A stretch of DNA of 64,000 bases. It comes from Nitrosomonas sp. HPC101 (GTDB lineage Bacteria; Pseudomonadota; Gammaproteobacteria; Burkholderiales; Nitrosomonadaceae). This document shows, in pieces, positions 1 through 8,524 of this stretch (positions within the stretch are counted from its first letter, which is position 1; every line of letters begins with the position of its first letter). The DNA lies in NCBI RefSeq assembly GCF_009833125.1, contig NZ_QRCC01000004.1:96433-160432 (forward strand), read 5' to 3'. A model generated the notes under the pieces. The model ran no database searches. It was not told the DNA's origin and saw only the letters and a program-made list of their open reading frames with translations. The position numbers were made by a program, and so were the translations under genes.

Positions 1-428
1 TCGTATTCCAGGAGTTGTCGTACCAGTTCTGCCCGGGGATCGGCTTCTTCTTCCTGGACGGTCACCGGGCGCGGCAGCAGCATGCGAGATTTGATGTCGA
101 TCAGCAGCGCAGTCATGAGTAGATATTCTGCAGCCAGTTCAAATTGATCAACACGCATGGTTTCGACATAGGCAATATATTGCCGGGTGAGTTCGGCCAT
201 GGGAATATCGAGAATATCCAGATTGTGCTTGCGGATCAGGTAAAGCAACAGATCAAGTGGTCCTTCAAACGTTTCCAGAAAAACCTGGAGTGCCCCGGGT
301 GGAATATACAGATCTTGCGGAAATTCCAGTAGCGGTATGCCTTCTACTCTTGCGATTGGATCAATTAATGCAATGTTGTCCAGTATATTTCCAGTATCTG
401 CAGAAACTTTCCCGGAGATATTATTCAT
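1..428 (-). CDS. scpA: Segregation and condensation protein A, partial (C-terminus outside window)
   Basis: ScpA is the kleisin subunit of the bacterial SMC-ScpA-ScpB condensin that compacts and segregates the chromosome. Only the first 142 codons lie in the window. The visible product contains the kleisin N-terminal signature (FLETFEGPLDLLLYLIRKH, about residues 51-69), followed by the typical helix with LDIPMAELTRQYI and a segment ending in LIDIKSRMLLPRP. The ATG at 428-426 overlaps the trpS stop codon in an ATGA, so the two genes are translationally coupled. The start sits about 50 residues before the kleisin motif, a slightly long N-terminus. Family assignment is firm; the C-terminal half is not seen. 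Confidence 0.9.
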   Translation of the reverse strand, partial: MNNISGKVSADTGNILDNIALIDPIARVEGIPLLEFPQDLYIPPGALQVFLETFEGPLDLLLYLIRKHNLDILDIPMAELTRQYIAYVETMRVDQFELAAEYLLMTALLIDIKSRMLLPRPVTVQEEEADPRAELVRQLLEY

Positions 429-1630
429 TGCTGATATCCAATTCCCAGTGCCGCTCTGACATCCCGCATGGTTTCCTCCGCCAGTTGGTTGGCTTTTTCA
501 CTCCCTTCAGCGATGATTTTTCTGACCTGGGCAGGATCTTCTTCATACATTCTGGCACGTTCCAGAATGGGCACCTGCGCCTCAAGTATCGACTGAATGA
601 CTGGTTGCTTGCATTCCAGACATCCGATCCCTGCTGTTGTGCAGCCTTCCCACACCCATTTCCGGATATCCTCTGACGAATAAAGCTGATGAAACTGCCA
701 TACCGGGCATTTTTCTGGGTTGCCGGGATCGTTGCGACGAACGCGCGCCGGATCGGTTGGCATAGTGCGGATTTTTCGAGTGATGCTATCTGCATCTTCA
801 CGTAAGCCAATGGTATTGCCATACGATTTGGACATTTTCTGACCATCCAGGCCGGGCATTTTAGAGGCCTTGGTCAATAGCGTTTGTGGCTCGGGCAAAA
901 TAATCTTGTGCCTTCCTTCCAGATAGCCGGATAGTCGTTCGCGGTCATCCATGCTGAGATTCTGCAGTTCCTCCAGCAATAATCTGGCTTCAGTCAGCGC
1001 GTTTTCATCGCCTTGTTCCTGGTAGCGTTTGCGCAGTTCTCTGTAAAGCTTTCCTTTTTTTGAGCCCATTTTTTTGATGGCTTGCGCTGTCTTGTTCTCA
1101 GAATCCGGTTCTTTGCCAAAGATATGGTTGAATCGGCGGGATATTTCACGCGTAAATTCCAGATGTGGAGCCTGATCCTCACCCACGGGAACGAGATTGG
1201 CTCGATAAACCAGGATGTCAGCACTTTGTAAAAGCGGATATCCCAGAAAACCGTAGGTGCCGAGATCCTTCTCGACAAGCTTTTCCTGCTGATCCTTGTA
1301 AGTGGGGACACGTTCCAGCCAGCCAAGCGGGGTAATCATCGACAATAGTAAATATAATTCGGCGTGCGCAGGGACTTTCGATTGGATGAACAGAGTCGCC
1401 TGTGCAGGATCCACTCCTGCTGCCAGCCAGTCGATCACCATATTCCAGCTGTTCTGTTCGATGATTTCGGGGGAGTCGTAATGAGTTGTCAGTGCATGCC
1501 AGTCCGCTACAAAAAAGAGACATTCATATTTTTGCTGCAAGATCAGCCAGTTTTTTAATACACCGTGGTAGTGTCCCAGATGTAGATTTCCTGTGGGACG
1601 CATGCCTGAAAGAACACGGTCAACAAACAT
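425..1630 (-). CDS. trpS: Tryptophan--tRNA ligase
   Basis: Charges tRNA-Trp with tryptophan using ATP (class Ic synthetase, cytoplasmic). The HIGH-type motif is seen as HLGH at residues 17-20 and the KMSKS loop at residues 265-269. At 401 residues it is about 65 longer than the E. coli enzyme; the extra length is a charged helical insert near residues 175-240 (KKMGSKKGKLYRELRKRYQ onward), a form known in betaproteobacteria. It follows the M50 protease gene by about 50 bp and overlaps scpA by 4 bp, so it sits inside one housekeeping operon read leftwards. Confidence 0.96.
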   Translation of the reverse strand: MFVDRVLSGMRPTGNLHLGHYHGVLKNWLILQQKYECLFFVADWHALTTHYDSPEIIEQNSWNMVIDWLAAGVDPAQATLFIQSKVPAHAELYLLLSMITPLGWLERVPTYKDQQEKLVEKDLGTYGFLGYPLLQSADILVYRANLVPVGEDQAPHLEFTREISRRFNHIFGKEPDSENKTAQAIKKMGSKKGKLYRELRKRYQEQGDENALTEARLLLEELQNLSMDDRERLSGYLEGRHKIILPEPQTLLTKASKMPGLDGQKMSKSYGNTIGLREDADSITRKIRTMPTDPARVRRNDPGNPEKCPVWQFHQLYSSEDIRKWVWEGCTTAGIGCLECKQPVIQSILEAQVPILERARMYEEDPAQVRKIIAEGSEKANQLAEETMRDVRAALGIGYQQ

Positions 1631-1682
1631 TTTTACAGAGCTCCGGGTAACATGGAATCAGAGAAAACATAAAAGTATCGAT

Positions 1683-2348
1683 TTATACATAAAGACCGAA
1701 AAGTATGACAATCATCTGTTTGGTGATTGTAATCAGGGGCCATAGCATCGCACCCAGAGCACCGCTGATAAGTAGTACCAGCAGGATTGCAAACCCATAG
1801 GGTTCAATTTGGGCAAATTTCCAGGCAAGCCTGTTGGGTAGCAGACTGACGGCAATCCGCCCGCCATCAAGTGGTGGTAGAGGCAGAAGGTTCAGTACCA
1901 TCAAAATCACATTGATTTCGATACCGGCAATACCCATCAATATCATGGGTTTTGTATAAATACCGTCAGGTACGCTTATGCCGAACTTGATGATAGCAGC
2001 CCAGAAGAATGCCATCAGCAGATTTGCGCCAGGCCCAGCGGCAGCCACCCACAGCATGTTTTTCTTGGGTTGGCGCAACTGATTAAAATTGACAGGGACC
2101 GGTTTGGCCCAGCCGAAAAGCAAGCCGTTACCCATTACCAGCTTGCTGGTCAGAAACAGCATTAAGGGAAGCAGAATGGTGCCAAAAGGATCAATGTGTC
2201 TGAGCGGATTCAAGCTGATACGCCCGGCTTTTTCTGCGGTCAGATCACCAAAATGTCTGGCAACATAGCCATGTGCCGCCTCATGCAATGTGATGGCAAA
2301 AATAACAGGCAATGCGTAAATAGCAATGCCCTGAATGATGTCATCCAT
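1683..2348 (-). CDS. Site-2 protease family (M50) membrane metalloprotease
   Basis: Polytopic membrane protein of the M50 (site-2 protease) family, short RseP-like type without PDZ domains. The zinc motif HEAAH is at residues 22-26 from the chosen start and the second active-site motif, LPLPPLDGG, lies near residue 160; several hydrophobic segments surround them. I chose the ATG at 2348 rather than an upstream start at 2393 because the homologous N-terminus begins near MDDIIQGIA; this gives an 8-bp overlap with yciO and 221 residues. Substrate unknown. The cluster yciO - M50 - trpS - scpA is common in betaproteobacteria. Confidence 0.85.
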   Translation of the reverse strand: MDDIIQGIAIYALPVIFAITLHEAAHGYVARHFGDLTAEKAGRISLNPLRHIDPFGTILLPLMLFLTSKLVMGNGLLFGWAKPVPVNFNQLRQPKKNMLWVAAAGPGANLLMAFFWAAIIKFGISVPDGIYTKPMILMGIAGIEINVILMVLNLLPLPPLDGGRIAVSLLPNRLAWKFAQIEPYGFAILLVLLISGALGAMLWPLITITKQMIVILFGLYV

Positions 2349-2973
2349 GGGTGATTCCGAAAGGTGATAGATCGCCTTTCCCAAGGCGGGCAACTTTCGG
2401 AGTTGCTTCCGTCAGATCGATGACGGTAGTCATGCGGGTGCCACATGAGCCAGCATCCATGATCAACTCGATCTGATGTTCCAGGCGCTGTCGTATTTCT
2501 TCAGCATCGTTCAGCGGGAGTTCGTCTTCTGGGAGAATGAGGGTTGAGCTTAGCAAGGGTTCATTTAATTCCGCTAACAATGCCTGGGTAACAGGATGCT
2601 CGGGGATGCGCAGCCCGATCGTATGGCGCTTGGGATGCTGAAGGCGGCGTGGAACTTCACGGCTTGCGGTCAGAATGAAAGTGTAGCTTCCGGGAGTAGT
2701 AGCTTTGAGTAGGCGATATTGCGCATTATCCACTTTGGCATACGTTGCTATTTCTGCCAGATCCCGGCATACCAGTGTGAAATTGTGATTTGCATCGACT
2801 TTGCGGATCGTTCGTATACGATCCATTGCCTCTTTGTTGCCAATCTGGCAGCCCAGTGCGTAGCAGGAGTCGGTTGGATAAGCAATGATGCCGCCGTTGC
2901 GAACAATATCAGCTGCCTGACGGATCAGCCTTAAATGAGGTGTTTGCGGGTGTATGGAAAAAAATTGAGCCAT
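2341..2973 (-). CDS. yciO: YciO-type Sua5/YrdC domain protein (threonylcarbamoyl-AMP synthase-like)
   Basis: Member of the Sua5/YrdC/YciO family, whose characterised members make L-threonylcarbamoyl-AMP for the t6A modification of tRNA. The 210-residue product aligns by eye with E. coli YciO throughout: YPTDSCYALGC near residue 34, NFTLVCRDL, PGSYTFIL, KRHTIGLRIP and DAGSCGTRMTTVIDLT. It lacks the C-terminal Sua5 domain. YciO itself may not be the main t6A enzyme, so catalytic function is inferred from family. It lies downstream of the PHP phosphoesterase gene, the same neighbour pair as in E. coli, and overlaps the M50 gene. Confidence 0.88.
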   Translation of the reverse strand: MAQFFSIHPQTPHLRLIRQAADIVRNGGIIAYPTDSCYALGCQIGNKEAMDRIRTIRKVDANHNFTLVCRDLAEIATYAKVDNAQYRLLKATTPGSYTFILTASREVPRRLQHPKRHTIGLRIPEHPVTQALLAELNEPLLSSTLILPEDELPLNDAEEIRQRLEHQIELIMDAGSCGTRMTTVIDLTEATPKVARLGKGDLSPFGITHG

Positions 2974-3086
2974 GGCTGTTTTTTAAAGCGGTTATAGTAA
3001 GGAAATGGCGGGTATTCTTAATTAAGTAAAACCAGGATAATTTACCGGAGGATGATAATCCGGTTTGTCGGCCTGTTTATTTATGA

Positions 3087-3983
3087 TTACTGTATTGGGC
3101 TTTCCCGGATATCCGGAATATCCCATGCTGTCCATATCGGAGTGCATTCAGGCGGCAGTGCAGGCAGCCGGCCCAGATCAAAGTAACTTTCTCCCGGGCC
3201 GTGATAGTCAGATCCGCACGAGGCATACAGATTCATACGAGATGCCAGTTGAGCAAATTGCCGGGTTTGTTCAGGGGTATGGCTGGAAGAGACAACTTCT
3301 ATTCCCGCTCCGCCCAGTTCACAAAATTCGCAGAGCAATTGTTCAAGTAAATGATTACCCAGTTTATAACGGGCGGGATGGGCAATAACAGCCTGACCTC
3401 CACTGCCACGGATCCAGTCTATGGCTTCCCTCAGGCTGGCCCATACATGTGAAACGTAGCCTGGCTTGCCCTTGACAAGAAATTTTTTGAATACAGATCT
3501 GACATCCTTGGCATGTCCCTGGCTAACTAAAAAACGGGCGAAGTGTGTGCGACCAATTAATCTGCTTGCGCTTGCTTGGGCGCACGCACCTTCGAAGCTG
3601 CCTAGAATGCCATATTTGTCCAATTGTGTAGCAATTGCACGTGCCCGATTTATGCGGCCATCCCGAATTTTTTTCAGCCCGTCGATTAACGGCGGATGTT
3701 CAGGATCGATATCCAGTCCAATGATGTGCAAAGTTCGATTGTTCCATGTGACAGAGATCTCGACGCCATTGATTAACCTGATGTTTTCCTGCAAAGCACA
3801 GTGGCGGGCTTCGCGCAATCCGGCAATGTCGTCATGATCTGTTAGTGCCAGTATATTTACACCGCGCGAGGCTGCATGTGCTAATAATTGGGAGGGGGAT
3901 AACATGCCATCGGATATGGTTGAATGGCTGTGCAAGTCAATGTTTGGCATCGAGGAATTTGTGATCACAAGGTCCTCAATCAT
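3087..3983 (-). CDS. rnm: PHP-domain phosphoesterase / 5'-3' exoribonuclease of YciV (Rnm) type
   Basis: PHP-family metal-dependent phosphoesterase. Visible metal-binding motifs are DLHSHST near the N-terminus, TDHDD, GVEIS, AHPAR and GSDYHGPG, in the order expected for the family. Whole-length resemblance to E. coli YciV/Rnm (RNase AM, acting on 5' ends of RNA and on short oligonucleotides or 3',5'-bisphosphonucleotides) is clear: ADVFKK-like VFKKFLVKGKPGYV and GHFARFL-like THFARFLVSQGHA are present. The start is uncertain. I took MIED at 3983, preceded by GGTGG; MPNID at 3950 is the main alternative, and a longer reading to 4025 is unlikely. It is probably first in the operon with yciO. Confidence 0.85.
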   Translation of the reverse strand: MIEDLVITNSSMPNIDLHSHSTISDGMLSPSQLLAHAASRGVNILALTDHDDIAGLREARHCALQENIRLINGVEISVTWNNRTLHIIGLDIDPEHPPLIDGLKKIRDGRINRARAIATQLDKYGILGSFEGACAQASASRLIGRTHFARFLVSQGHAKDVRSVFKKFLVKGKPGYVSHVWASLREAIDWIRGSGGQAVIAHPARYKLGNHLLEQLLCEFCELGGAGIEVVSSSHTPEQTRQFAQLASRMNLYASCGSDYHGPGESYFDLGRLPALPPECTPIWTAWDIPDIRESPIQ

Positions 3984-4524
3984 AACAAAACAGCCACCAT
4001 AAAAACAGCCGCCCCAATTTTGCAACTGGAATCTGTTGGTGCTACAGATTTTTTGTAGATACTAAAAACTGCAGTTGATCTCTGATTAGCCCCTGGAAAT
4101 CTCCAATGGGTGAAACTGCTACGCACCGGTTGTATGCTTGGCGTGTCGCTTGGCGTGTCGTTTGGCTGCGTTATTCCTCGTTGCAGTGAATGACTTTGCA
4201 TCTCTGCCAGGCAGTGCGCCAGATACATACTCGGATGCATCTAACTACGGTTTTAGGGGGAAAGCTACGAAGACGTGTTAGTGGGCCTGGAGATTGCGAA
4301 TAGCAGTTTTTATCGTGTTTTTACAGGGGTTACGTATGAAGTCAGAATTTAGCGAAAATGTAAGCAGTGCTTATCCCACATGCTTGCAAAAAGGGTTACT
4401 GTTTCGGCTATTATTTCAATAGCATAGCCTTCTTATTTTACTGCATTGAGTAAGAAGGCTATGCATGACATCATGTTGAACTGTACGGATTGTGCTCGTA
4501 ATGCTTTTTCATGAGCTGTAGATT
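3984..4524. other. Intergenic region, 541 bp, no convincing gene
   Basis: Lies between the divergent end of rnm and the stop of the small lipoprotein gene. It presumably holds the promoter for the leftward operon. Two structures are visible: a 12-bp direct repeat (TTGGCGTGTCGC/T) present about 2.4 times at 4138-4166, and the perfect hairpin at 4422-4464 listed separately. An 86-codon open frame on the minus strand (3980-4240) overlaps the repeat and has no recognisable similarity. Confidence 0.5.
4422..4464. repeat. Perfect 14-bp inverted repeat with 15-nt loop
   Basis: GCATAGCCTTCTTA at 4422-4435 is matched exactly by its reverse complement at 4451-4464. It lies about 60 bp past the stop codon of the leftward lipoprotein gene, so it may act as its terminator or as an mRNA-stabilising hairpin. 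There is no T-run on either side, so a standard intrinsic terminator is doubtful. Confidence 0.6.
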
Positions 4525-4725
4525 TTAAGGCTGCTTCTCTTCTTTCGATTCAGGTGAGCTCGTAGCCATTCCTTCAGGGGTATCGACATCAGGAGAAGAG
4601 TCACGCTCCATAAAAGCGGAAGGAGGTGGCTTTTCCATTGAGTGTCCATCAAGACTTTTTTTCTCTTCGCAGGCGCTTAATGCAAGAGCTGCGGCGCATG
4701 CAATCAGTAAATATTGATATTTCAT
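4525..4725 (-). CDS. Small putative lipoprotein
   Basis: A 66-residue product with a short signal sequence and a clear lipobox, ALSAC, with the lipidated cysteine at residue 19. The mature part (about 47 residues) is polar, rich in Glu, Ser and Pro (EEKKS, PPPSA, SSPESKEEKQP), and without a recognisable domain. Upstream on the minus strand the sequence GAGGAAAAACC precedes the ATG and gives a ribosome binding site. It is monocistronic between long non-coding stretches. It resembles the small entericidin/LptM-like lipoproteins only in size and layout; function unknown. Confidence 0.65.
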   Translation of the reverse strand: MKYQYLLIACAAALALSACEEKKSLDGHSMEKPPPSAFMERDSSPDVDTPEGMATSSPESKEEKQP

Positions 4726-5081
4726 GGTTTTTCCTCAAATTTGTTTGTTGAGAAGCTTTGGATGATAGTATAAGCGCCCGGTTTATACAACATGCGACTT
4801 AGACTGTTTAAAATTCCACTGGCTATTTTTAATCAGAATGAATTCATTAGGGTGTGAAATACCGATCAAGCAATAAAAAAGCCGCAAACTGGCCATTAAC
4901 GCTTGCGCAGGCATCATGTCGTCTGGTGAATCATTTGTTTTGGTTCGGTTTTGATATATTCATTTTCTGCTTTTTCCCATACGTCGATCAGGTTTATTCC
5001 GTTGATCGAGACGCTGGTTTGTGCTTTCGTCACTGCGAGATTGTTTGACGATGGCCTGCTATTACCGGTAGCTTAGTTGAT

Positions 5082-5507
5082 ATGAATACTGCCGAGCAAT
5101 TGATACAAAATACCGGGAAGCGCTCAACTCCAGCGCGCAGTGCAGTTCTGGGTGTGTTGCTGAATGCCGAGGATGTGCTTTCCCATAGCGAAGTGTTGGA
5201 GCATCTGCAGCAACTTGGTGCATTTGACCGGGTTACCGTATACCGTGCATTGGACTGGCTGGTCACTCAGGGTCTAGTGCATAAGGTGGCGGGGGCCGGT
5301 CGAGCCTGGCGTTTTCAGGTTACACGCAGTGAATCCATGCACCGTCACGCCCACTTTCAGTGTCATCACTGCCATAAAGTTTTCTGCCTTCCAGAAGTTC
5401 AGCCAGTTTTGCCAAAAGAGCTGCCTTCTAACTTCTCCATTGATTCCATCGAGCTCAACATCATGGGTATCTGCGCTGATTGTGGTCGCGCCATGATGAG
5501 TCACTAA
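5082..5507 (+). CDS. zur: Fur-family transcriptional regulator, probably Zur
   Basis: Metal-dependent repressor of the Fur family, 141 residues. The winged-helix part is residues 1-80 (RSAVLGVLLN, HSEVLEHL, DRVTVYRALDWLVTQGLV). The dimerisation part has a His-rich stretch HRHAHFQCHHCHK and two structural zinc CxxC pairs, C94/C97 and C131/C134. The gene lies 250 bp upstream of a His-rich ZnuD-type TonB receptor and is followed by TTGCAAC palindromes, which suggests zinc (Zur) rather than iron control; this is inference from context. A Fur-family sensor of another metal is the alternative. The ATG at 5082 fits the usual N-terminus length. Confidence 0.78.
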   Translation: MNTAEQLIQNTGKRSTPARSAVLGVLLNAEDVLSHSEVLEHLQQLGAFDRVTVYRALDWLVTQGLVHKVAGAGRAWRFQVTRSESMHRHAHFQCHHCHKVFCLPEVQPVLPKELPSNFSIDSIELNIMGICADCGRAMMSH

Positions 5508-5524
5508 TATAGCGTGGTATAAAT

Positions 5525-5586
5525 TGCAACATAGTTGCATTTGAGTTGTTGCTGCATCTATAATTGCAACAATATTGCGATTGTAA
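5525..5586. promoter_or_regulatory. Palindromic operator candidates between zur and the TonB receptor
   Basis: TGCAAC-ATA-GTTGCA at 5525-5539 is a perfect palindrome. A second, related site (GCAA-CAATA-TTGC, 5566-5578) repeats the same half-site with the same 5-nt spacing, and TTGTTGC (5546-5552) with GCAACAA (5566-5572) forms a third pairing. The AT-rich, spaced dyads sit downstream of the regulator gene and upstream of the receptor, so they are candidate binding sites for the Fur/Zur protein. The exact consensus for this lineage is not known to me. Confidence 0.45.
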
Positions 5587-5759
5587 GATTTTTGTCAGCA
5601 CTTACTGACCAAACCATACATTTGCCTTAGATAGAGGTACGTGTGCAGTATTTTCTCCTCATTCTTTCCTTCTTGTTTGTGCGTGTCGTGATTCTTGCCT
5701 GGCATCAGCAGGCAATCAAGTACTGACATATAAAACGATACATAAAACCTGGAATATAA

Positions 5760-7865
5760 GTGAAAAAACTGGAAACTTTGATCAGTCTGATAACTTTTGC
5801 GGGGTTATCGTCATATGTTTGCGCTCAGGAGGTCACAAACAATCCAGTTCATGCGTCTGAAGTAGCGGATCGCATATCGTTTAAAAAATTGCTTAAACCC
5901 GTGATTGTGACGGCTGATCCTTTAAGTGGGGATCAGGCAGATATATCCCGGCCGGTATCGGTTCTACAGCGGAAGCAGATGCAAACACGCGATTTGCGCA
6001 ATATTGGCGAAGCAGTTTCTCAGGAGCTGGGAGTCTCTTCCAGTGATTTTGGTCCGGCAGTTGGTCGTCCGATAATCCGTGGTCTGGGTGGGCCACGCGT
6101 ACGGGTGCTGGAGGATGGTATCGGCACGATGGATGTTTCCACGCTCAGCCCCGATCACGCCGTAGCGACAGAAGCATTGTTTGCCGATCAGGTTGAAATT
6201 TTTCGTGGATCCTCGGCTTTGCTTTATGGTTCCGGTGCCAGTGGTGGAGTGGTAAATATTGTTAATCATCGAATACTCGAGCAGGTGCCTGATGAAGTTG
6301 GTGGCGATCTGTATGGCCATTACAACTCGGTTGCGGATGATTTTACCGGGGCATTTCGATTGAATGCAGGAGCAGGGCGTTTTGCCTGGCACTTGGATGG
6401 AATGAAGCGGCATACTGGGGATTATTCTATTCCTAGATATGCAGAAGTTAACCCGGAATCCGGCGCAAAAAAAGGTGTGCTTGAGAATAGCGATGTTCGG
6501 ACAACAAATTTTTCCAGTGGCTTGTCTTATGTCGGCGAACGGGGATTCCTGGGGGTTGCAGTCAGTCGTTTTGTTAATAATTATGGTATTCCCGGACATG
6601 ACCACGGCGACCACGGCGACCACGATCATGAGAGTGAGGGTGAGGGTGGAAAAGGAGTGAGGATCAGGCAAAAACAGACACGTTTCGATATTAAAGGTGC
6701 ATTAAATCATCCTCTGCCTGGATTGCAGAAAATAAAAACCCGCTGGGGGTATAACAACCATACACATAAGGAATCGGAAGGTGATGAGGTTGGGACGTTA
6801 CTGATGAATCGTGAATGGGAGGGCCGGGTTGAAATGCTGCATCAGCCGTTGGCCGGTTGGAAGGGCGTGCTGGGATTTCAGTATCAAAACCGGGATCTTG
6901 CCACCCTCGGAGAAGAAGCATTTGTTCCCAGTTCTCGAATGGATTCCCTGGGAGTATTCTTGCTGGAGAGGCAGGATGTCGGGCGCTGGCATTTTGAGAT
7001 GAGTGGCCGTTTTGAGCATCAGCGGGCAAAGCGCAAGGATGACAGTTTCGAGACCAGCCATAATGCATTCAGTATTTCCGGTGGAGTGATCCGAAAATTC
7101 GGAGACGGTTACTCTGTAGGTGGCGATATTTCTCGTACCGAACGTGCGCCGGCACTGGAGGAATTATTTTCCAACGGTGCGCATCTGGCTACTGGTACGT
7201 TTGAAAGAGGTGACACATCGCTTACTCGGGAGAAATCCAGTAACTTTGATTTATTTCTGCGTCAAAAAGGGGATAAGCTGGATTGGACTCTGAATCTGTT
7301 TGCCAAATTAGTCGATAATTTTATTTTTCAGCAAGAACTGGATTTGACGGGTGACGGCCTGCCAGATCGGGTCAATATAGAAGGCAGGCCAGATGAGGAT
7401 GGGTATCTGTTGTTGAAGTACCGTCAAAAAAACGCAAATTTTCTGGGGGCGGAATTTGAAACAATTGCGCATTTGCTGAATGATCATCGCGGTAAGCTGG
7501 ATCTGCGTTTATGGACTGATTATGTCCGCGGTCGGCTGTCGGCAGGTGGGTATTTGCCGCGCGTGACACCGCTTCGTTTTGGAGGAGCGCTTGATTATGT
7601 TTATGGTCCATGGCAAGGTCGGGTTGATGTAATGCGGGTACATAAACAGACGGATATCGCTCCGCTGGAAACAGACACGGCCGGTTATACCATGTTGAAT
7701 GTCCAACTGGATTACCGGTTTGACTGGGGAAGGATGAATTATAACTTGTTCGTACGGGGTGCCAATTTACTGAATGAAGAGGCGAGACGCCATACCTCCT
7801 TTCTGAAGGATCGGGTGCCGTTGCCCGGACGCTCCGGTCTGGTGGGCGTGCGCATAAATTTTTAG
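5760..7865 (+). CDS. znuD: TonB-dependent outer-membrane receptor, ZnuD-like (zinc uptake)
   Basis: Outer-membrane gated transporter powered by TonB-ExbBD. A signal peptide ends near residue 23 (CAQ|E). The plug domain runs to about residue 165 and contains RPIIRGLGGPRVRVLEDG and GSSALLYGSGASGGVVN. The rest is a beta barrel ending in the outer-membrane signal VGVRINF with terminal Phe. An extracellular loop at residues 279-290 is very His/Asp rich (DHGDHGDHDHESEG), encoded by tandem GACCACGGC units; such loops are typical of ZnuD zinc receptors. The start is GTG at 5760. Being preceded by a Zur-like gene and palindromes, it is probably zinc-repressed. Another metal (for example copper or nickel) cannot be excluded. 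Confidence 0.85.
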   Translation: MKKLETLISLITFAGLSSYVCAQEVTNNPVHASEVADRISFKKLLKPVIVTADPLSGDQADISRPVSVLQRKQMQTRDLRNIGEAVSQELGVSSSDFGPAVGRPIIRGLGGPRVRVLEDGIGTMDVSTLSPDHAVATEALFADQVEIFRGSSALLYGSGASGGVVNIVNHRILEQVPDEVGGDLYGHYNSVADDFTGAFRLNAGAGRFAWHLDGMKRHTGDYSIPRYAEVNPESGAKKGVLENSDVRTTNFSSGLSYVGERGFLGVAVSRFVNNYGIPGHDHGDHGDHDHESEGEGGKGVRIRQKQTRFDIKGALNHPLPGLQKIKTRWGYNNHTHKESEGDEVGTLLMNREWEGRVEMLHQPLAGWKGVLGFQYQNRDLATLGEEAFVPSSRMDSLGVFLLERQDVGRWHFEMSGRFEHQRAKRKDDSFETSHNAFSISGGVIRKFGDGYSVGGDISRTERAPALEELFSNGAHLATGTFERGDTSLTREKSSNFDLFLRQKGDKLDWTLNLFAKLVDNFIFQQELDLTGDGLPDRVNIEGRPDEDGYLLLKYRQKNANFLGAEFETIAHLLNDHRGKLDLRLWTDYVRGRLSAGGYLPRVTPLRFGGALDYVYGPWQGRVDVMRVHKQTDIAPLETDTAGYTMLNVQLDYRFDWGRMNYNLFVRGANLLNEEARRHTSFLKDRVPLPGRSGLVGVRINF

Positions 7866-7887
7866 CAAGATCATTGAAAACTGTGTT

Positions 7888-7906
7888 CTCGGCAGTCAGT
7901 GCCGAG
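7888..7906 (+). terminator. Stem-loop after the TonB receptor gene
   Basis: CTCGGCA-GTCAG-TGCCGAG forms a perfect 7-bp stem with 5-nt loop 22 bp after the receptor stop codon. No T-run follows, so termination by this hairpin alone is uncertain. From here to 8162 I see no gene. Confidence 0.35.
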
Positions 7907-8162
7907 CGCAAACAGGCGGTTTTCCAGTAAATAGTCTGTTAGAGTCCATTTTGTATTGAGTGCGCTACAAGGAGTAGCTGAACTTATTGATTCACTGTAG
8001 ATCACCTATTTATGACTGACATGTTTTTTATATTTTGAGTTTATTTTAATTTGTTGATTTTATTGAATTTTATCGGAGATCGCTTGGGTGTGTGTCAAAT
8101 ATGCTAGACTTGATTAGTTTCCTGTAAATTTGGTTGTTTTTAGTCTAGAAGTGCTATTACCA

Positions 8163-8489
8163 ATGGATGCTGTGAAGATGAAAGCTGTTTTACCTGTGGT
8201 GCTGCCTTGCCTACTGTTGTTTGCATTGAGCGGTTGTATCAGAAGTAATGACTACATGCCATCCTCAGAAGCGACAGGTGAAAAAATTTTCAAGGAAGCT
8301 TGCGTGCAGTGTCATACGCCTGTGAGCGGTAACGTAATGGTACTGAAGTCTGAAATGGCTAATGCGGATGCTATTATGGAAAGAGTGAAAAATGGCAAGG
8401 GAATCAGAATGCCCGCTTTTCCAAATTTGACGGGAGATTCTGCGCAACGTTTGGCAGAATATGTGCTGGAAAATAGTGTTGCCCGGTAA
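8163..8489 (+). CDS. Lipoprotein c-type cytochrome
   Basis: Small mono-haem cytochrome c anchored to a membrane by lipid. From the ATG at 8163 the product is 108 residues: signal sequence with lipobox LSGC (Cys25), then a single haem-binding motif CVQCH at residues 47-51 and a likely axial Met in GIRMPAFPNLT. The fold matches class I cytochromes (SoxX/cytochrome c5 size). An upstream GTG (8130) or the ATG at 8178 are alternative starts; none has a strong ribosome binding site. The next gene is an FNR-type regulator on the same strand, 35 bp away, so the pair may be co-transcribed. Its redox partner is unknown. Confidence 0.82.
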   Translation: MDAVKMKAVLPVVLPCLLLFALSGCIRSNDYMPSSEATGEKIFKEACVQCHTPVSGNVMVLKSEMANADAIMERVKNGKGIRMPAFPNLTGDSAQRLAEYVLENSVAR

Positions 8490-8524
8490 ATCGGTGCCTG
8501 GTCTTTATTTCTCTCTAATTCAAT

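Noticed and set aside
144..676. Plus-strand open frames at the left end
   Set aside because: They run opposite to scpA and trpS and translate to nothing recognisable; shadows of the minus-strand genes.
3980..4240. 86-codon minus-strand frame upstream of rnm
   Set aside because: Low-complexity repeats (tandem TTGGCGTGTCG) and overlap with the rnm 5' end; no similarity and no good start.
5964..6671. 235-codon minus-strand frame within the TonB receptor
   Set aside because: Antisense to a strong coding gene with full domain content; composition fits a shadow.
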